Source: Bacillota bacterium (lineage in GTDB: Bacteria; Bacillota; Clostridia; Christensenellales; CAG-138). From it: DNA of 16,367 nucleotides. The notes beneath the pieces are model-generated. The model was given only the letters and a program-made list of their open reading frames with translations. It was not told where the DNA came from and ran no database searches. Below, one piece after another: positions 13,878-16,367 of this stretch; positions within the stretch are counted from its first letter, which is position 1; each line of letters begins with the position of its first letter. The stretch covers positions 1 through 16,367 of the forward strand of contig JAEYLA010000012.1 of the NCBI GenBank assembly GCA_023461495.1. Reading direction: 5' to 3'. The translations under genes and the position numbers were made by a program.

Positions 13878-15350
13878 TTATGCCGTAAGGTCTTCTACAT
13901 AGAGAACCGTGATCCCCTCCGGCGCTTTTGCCGGGGCAGGCGCTGCCGCAGCCGGAGCGGGCGCGGGCACCGGGGCAGGTGCCGCCACGGGCGCTGCGCC
14001 GGACTTTGCGGCCTTGCGTGCCTCAAAGAACTTCATGGCAACCTGCGGGAAGAGCGCATAGCTCAATACATCCTCTTCCTGTTCCATAATATCCTTGATT
14101 TCCTCGCGGTAGCTGTCAAGCTCGGGCTTCAAAAGATCCGCCGGACGGCAGGTGATGACTTCCTCATCGCCAATTGCCTTACGGCGTACTTCTTCATTGA
14201 CCTTGCCGGGCAGCATGCCGTATTCGCCGTGCAGGAGGGCCTTAGACTCCTTGGAGAACGTTCTGTAGCGTTCGCCGGAAATAACATTGAGCACCGCCTG
14301 AGAGCCGACGATCTGGCTCGTAGGCGTGACGAGCGGCGGATAGCCGAAGTCTTCACGCACGCGGGGAATCTCTTCAAGCACCTGATAATACTTGTCTTCC
14401 GCATTCGCCTGCTTGAGCTGGGAAATGAGGTTAGAAAGCATGCCGCCGGGCACCTGATAAAGAAGCGTATTGACGTCGACACTCAATACCTTGGGATCAA
14501 GGTTGCCTTCCTTTTTAAGCTTCTCTGCAACGCCCCTGAAGTGGGTGGCGGCTTTTGCAAGCTTGTTGAGGTCAATGCCCGTATCGTATTCCGTACCCCT
14601 GAGCGTCGCCACAAGGGGTTCCGTCGCGGGCTGGGCGGTACCGTTGCCCATGGGAGAAAGCGCGCAGTCCACAATATCGACACCCGCCTGGATCGCCATG
14701 AGGTAGGTCATGTCGCCCGTACCGGTGGTGTTGTGGGTATGCAGGTGGATGGGAACATCCACCTCCGCCTTCAGCCGCTTGACAAGGGAATACGCGTCAT
14801 AGGGCAACAGAAGGTTCGCCATGTCCTTGATGCAGATGACGTCAGCGCCCATCTGCACAAGTTCTTTCGCCAGCTTCACAAAATAATCCTCGTTGTGAAC
14901 GGGACTGATGGTGTAACTGATGGCGGGTTCGCAGATGCCGCCGTACTTTTTCGTGTACTTGATGGCGGCCTCAAGATTCCTCGTATCGTTGAGCGCGTCG
15001 AAAATACGCACCACGTCGATGCCGTTTTCAATCGCCTTACGGCAGAATTGCTCCACCACATCGTCCGCATAATGCTTGTAGCCAAGGATATTCTGGCCGC
15101 GGAAGAGCATCTGCAGCTTGGTGTTGGGGAGCGCTTTCTTGAGTTTCCGGAGCCGTTCCCACGGATCCTCGTTGAGGAAGCGCAGGCAGCTGTCAAACGT
15201 GGCGCCGCCCCAGCACTCCAAAGACCAATACCCTACGCTGTCGAGTATTTCACACGCGGGAAGCATATCTTCCACACGCATGCGGGTAGCAGCCTGCGAC
15301 TGGTGCGCGTCACGCAATATCGTATCCGTGATGAATACCTTTTTTGCCAA
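13878..15350 (-). CDS. Oxaloacetate decarboxylase alpha / pyruvate carboxylase B type carboxyltransferase, without biotin domain
   Basis: 490-residue carboxyltransferase of the OadA/PycB/transcarboxylase-5S family, which moves CO2 between a 2-oxoacid (oxaloacetate or pyruvate) and biotin. The TIM barrel begins ITDTILRDAHQS (7-18); the metal and catalytic set is Asp9 or Asp14, Lys175 in CIKDMAN (the lysine carbamylated in the family), His204 and His206 in HLHTHNT. The helical PYC/OadA association region follows (about 300-440). The C-terminus is an Ala/Pro linker (about 449-478) and a short tail GITVLYVEDLTA, with no EAMKM biotin site; biotin is presumably on the separate carrier encoded upstream. 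Start is TTG at 15350 with AAAGGAGG eight bases before. Whether it runs as a decarboxylase with a sodium pump or as a carboxylase needs the missing partner genes. Confidence 0.9.
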   Translation of the reverse strand: MAKKVFITDTILRDAHQSQAATRMRVEDMLPACEILDSVGYWSLECWGGATFDSCLRFLNEDPWERLRKLKKALPNTKLQMLFRGQNILGYKHYADDVVEQFCRKAIENGIDVVRIFDALNDTRNLEAAIKYTKKYGGICEPAISYTISPVHNEDYFVKLAKELVQMGADVICIKDMANLLLPYDAYSLVKRLKAEVDVPIHLHTHNTTGTGDMTYLMAIQAGVDIVDCALSPMGNGTAQPATEPLVATLRGTEYDTGIDLNKLAKAATHFRGVAEKLKKEGNLDPKVLSVDVNTLLYQVPGGMLSNLISQLKQANAEDKYYQVLEEIPRVREDFGYPPLVTPTSQIVGSQAVLNVISGERYRTFSKESKALLHGEYGMLPGKVNEEVRRKAIGDEEVITCRPADLLKPELDSYREEIKDIMEQEEDVLSYALFPQVAMKFFEARKAAKSGAAPVAAPAPVPAPAPAAAAPAPAKAPEGITVLYVEDLTA

Positions 15351-15451
15351 TTGTATGTCCTCCTTTCACATTGTTCTGCGGGACATTTTGCCCCAGCAGC
15401 CTTACTGCGCCGTTAGAAAACAGGCGCGTCTATTTCATGGATAACCGTTTT

Positions 15452-15844
15452 TTAGCCGATGACGCAGAGCGGCTCACCGGTGTTGACGGCCTGTCCACCG
15501 GCAACGTTGACCGCCACGACAACGCCTTCCGCGGGCGCGACGATTTCATTTTCCATCTTCATGGCTTCAAGCACCATGAGTACCTGATTCCGCTTAACGG
15601 CATCACCGGGCTTTACGCTCACGGAAAGAATGGTGCCGGGCATGGGTGCGGAGACGCTGGTCTGTCCGGCCGCGGCCGCTACGGGCTTGGGCGCGGGCGC
15701 TGCTGCCGCAGGCGCGGGGGCCGCTGCGGGAGCCGCAACAAAGCTGGACGCGGCAACGGGGGCCGCAGGCGCCGCTGCGCCGGAAATCTCCTCTACCATA
15801 ACCTCATAGGAAGCACCGTTCACATTTACAAGAAACTTACGCAT
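15452..15844 (-). CDS. Free-standing biotin carrier protein (biotinyl domain)
   Basis: 130 residues from the ATG at 15844, which has GGAGG seven bases upstream. It begins with a short beta-like segment, MRKFLVNVNGASYEVMVEEI; then about 40 residues of Ala/Pro linker (22-60); then a biotinyl/lipoyl domain (62-130). Biotin lysine is Lys96 in VLEAMKMENE, and the Pro/Gly turn SAPMPGTIL at 65-73 and the GEPLCVIG end are typical. It should swing carboxybiotin between the carboxyltransferase encoded next (101 bases on) and a partner not in this window: a biotin carboxylase, an acyl-CoA carboxyltransferase or an OadB/MmdB-type membrane subunit. Related proteins are called MmdC, GcdC or OadA C-terminal domain. 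No hairpin with a T tract separates it from the next gene. Confidence 0.93.
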   Translation of the reverse strand: MRKFLVNVNGASYEVMVEEISGAAAPAAPVAASSFVAAPAAAPAPAAAAPAPKPVAAAAGQTSVSAPMPGTILSVSVKPGDAVKRNQVLMVLEAMKMENEIVAPAEGVVVAVNVAGGQAVNTGEPLCVIG

Positions 15845-15899
15845 CTTTTTTCCTCCTGTTTCACTTTTGGCTGGTTTTATTGACATATGTATAAGACGT

Positions 15900-16328
15900 T
15901 TATAATACCCTGCGCATGGAATGGATTCGAAGACCGCTAGGCTCTGTTCCCATAGCCTGTGCAATTGCGCCTGCAATTGCGGCCACAAACTCGCCCCGGC
16001 CTGCAGAACGTCCCTCTACAGGGCGGATGGAATGGATCCGAAGGCCATTTGGCTCTGTTCCCATCTGCATCGCGATCGCCGCGGAAACTGCCGCGACAAA
16101 CTCGCCCCGCCCCGGGCTTTTGCCATCCACACGCCGGATGGAATGAATCCGAAGGCCGCCAGGCTCCGTTCCCATATGCGTGGCGATGGCGGAGGCGATT
16201 GCCGCAACAAACTGCGGCCTGTTTGCAATCGTTTCAGGTACGGATGCGGGCGCCGCTACTGCTGGAGCCATTGGCTCTGCTTCCGCCTTTTTCGCAAATA
16301 AGCCGCGAAACCAACTTTTAATTCCCAA
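15900..16328 (-). CDS. Small protein with three OadG-tail-like repeats (TTG start)
   Basis: 142 residues. After a short basic amphipathic N-terminus (MGIKSWFRGLFAKK) and an Ala/Pro linker come three tandem 37-residue repeats. Each has (R/E)FVAAxxxAIAxxMGTEPxGLRIHS followed by (I/M)R, then R or P, then V; the last ends the protein. This motif resembles the C-terminal tail of OadG/MmdD gamma-delta subunits of sodium-pumping decarboxylases (AAIAAAxGTSP...IRSIRRV), which is known only once per protein to me. The normal N-terminal membrane helix is absent. Start: AGGAGGTG (16335-16342) lies upstream, so the TTG at 16328 is spaced correctly, while the GTG at 16337 is inside the ribosome binding site. 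It precedes the biotin carrier by 55 bases. A role in assembling the decarboxylase complex is inferred. Confidence 0.8.
   Translation of the reverse strand: MGIKSWFRGLFAKKAEAEPMAPAVAAPASVPETIANRPQFVAAIASAIATHMGTEPGGLRIHSIRRVDGKSPGRGEFVAAVSAAIAMQMGTEPNGLRIHSIRPVEGRSAGRGEFVAAIAGAIAQAMGTEPSGLRIHSMRRVL
15913..16223. repeat. Three tandem 111-base coding repeats
   Basis: Units begin near 15913, 16024 and 16135 with CG(C/G)ATGGAATGRATYCG on the plus strand; the spacing between equivalent bases is exactly 111 each time (for example 15920, 16031, 16142). The third unit is shorter and diverges after about 16215. Units differ mostly at third codon positions and a few residues, so the duplication is not recent or is held in place by selection on protein sequence. 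Confidence 0.9.
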
Positions 16329-16334
16329 TGCTTT

Positions 16335-16342
16335 CACCTCCT
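16335..16342 (-). promoter_or_regulatory. Ribosome binding site that decides the TTG start at 16328
   Basis: Minus-strand AGGAGGTG, eight bases from AGGAGG to TTG. It overlaps the in-frame GTG at 16337, ruling that codon out as the start. The remaining 25 bases to the right edge contain an in-frame-possible TCA TAA that may be the end of an upstream gene, but this is too short to assign. Confidence 0.75.
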
Positions 16343-16367
16343 GTTAAAAGATTTTCTTATGACAATG

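Noticed and set aside
14229..15416. Long plus-strand open frame (395 codons)
   Set aside because: It lies fully antisense to the well-supported carboxyltransferase gene and its translation matches no family; such frames are common in GC-rich genes.
15407..15427. Hairpin GCGCC/GGCGC between carrier and carboxyltransferase genes
   Set aside because: Five-pair stem with an 11-base loop and no T tract; not convincing as a terminator or a regulatory element.
15913..16223. Tandem repeats as a CRISPR array or non-coding satellite
   Set aside because: The 111-base period is a multiple of three, the units are continuous without spacers, and differences preserve the protein motif.
16329..16337. GTG at 16337 as start of the repeat protein
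   Set aside because: The GTG is itself part of the AGGAGGTG ribosome binding site; the TTG nine bases later is properly spaced.

Overview
The window looks like a chromosomal piece from a member of the Bacillota, probably a Clostridia-type anaerobe of moderately high GC. Four things point there: the gene order yceD-rpmF-plsX-acpP-rnc-smc-ftsY, the linked pair rsmD-coaD, strong AGGAGG-type ribosome binding sites, and a split biotin-dependent decarboxylase/carboxylase set. A Christensenellales-like gut bacterium would fit, but I cannot fix the genus from sequence alone. Nearly all of the window is ordinary housekeeping DNA. I see no phage, insertion sequence, CRISPR, tRNA or rRNA.

Layout from left to right. 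(1) Bases 1-2480, minus strand: an operon reading amidohydrolase, alanine racemase (alr), then the start of NAD(P)H-hydrate epimerase (nnrE), which is cut by the window edge. (2) A 276-base divergent promoter region (2481-2756). (3) Bases 2757-4614, plus strand: rsmD, coaD and a coiled-coil protein of the type often found after coaD in clostridia, closed by a bidirectional terminator at about 4617-4648. (4) Bases 4665-13003, minus strand: yceD, rpmF, plsX, acpP, rnc, smc, ftsY and a flavodoxin-fold protein. A near-consensus promoter precedes yceD and a second promoter precedes acpP. There is a hairpin terminator candidate after rpmF and a strong RNA hairpin between acpP and rnc. The fabD/fabG genes that separate plsX and acpP in Bacillus are absent. 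(5) Bases 13125-13718, minus strand: pgsA for phosphatidylglycerol synthesis. (6) Bases 13878-16328, minus strand: an oxaloacetate decarboxylase/pyruvate carboxylase type module made of an OadG-tail-like protein, a free biotin carrier protein and a carboxyltransferase subunit, ended by a 13-bp-stem terminator. Its promoter and probably further subunits lie past the right edge.

The genes join cell-wall precursor supply (alr), metabolite repair (nnrE), coenzyme A synthesis (coaD) and phospholipid/fatty-acid synthesis (plsX, acpP, pgsA) with ribosome maturation (rsmD, yceD, rpmF), RNA processing (rnc), chromosome organisation (smc) and membrane-protein targeting (ftsY).

The least ordinary item is the protein at 15900-16328. 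It lacks the membrane helix expected of an OadG-type gamma subunit and instead carries three tandem copies (period exactly 37 residues, 111 bases) of a segment resembling the OadG C-terminal tail. Four genes (coaD, smc, the carboxyltransferase and the repeat protein) appear to start with TTG.
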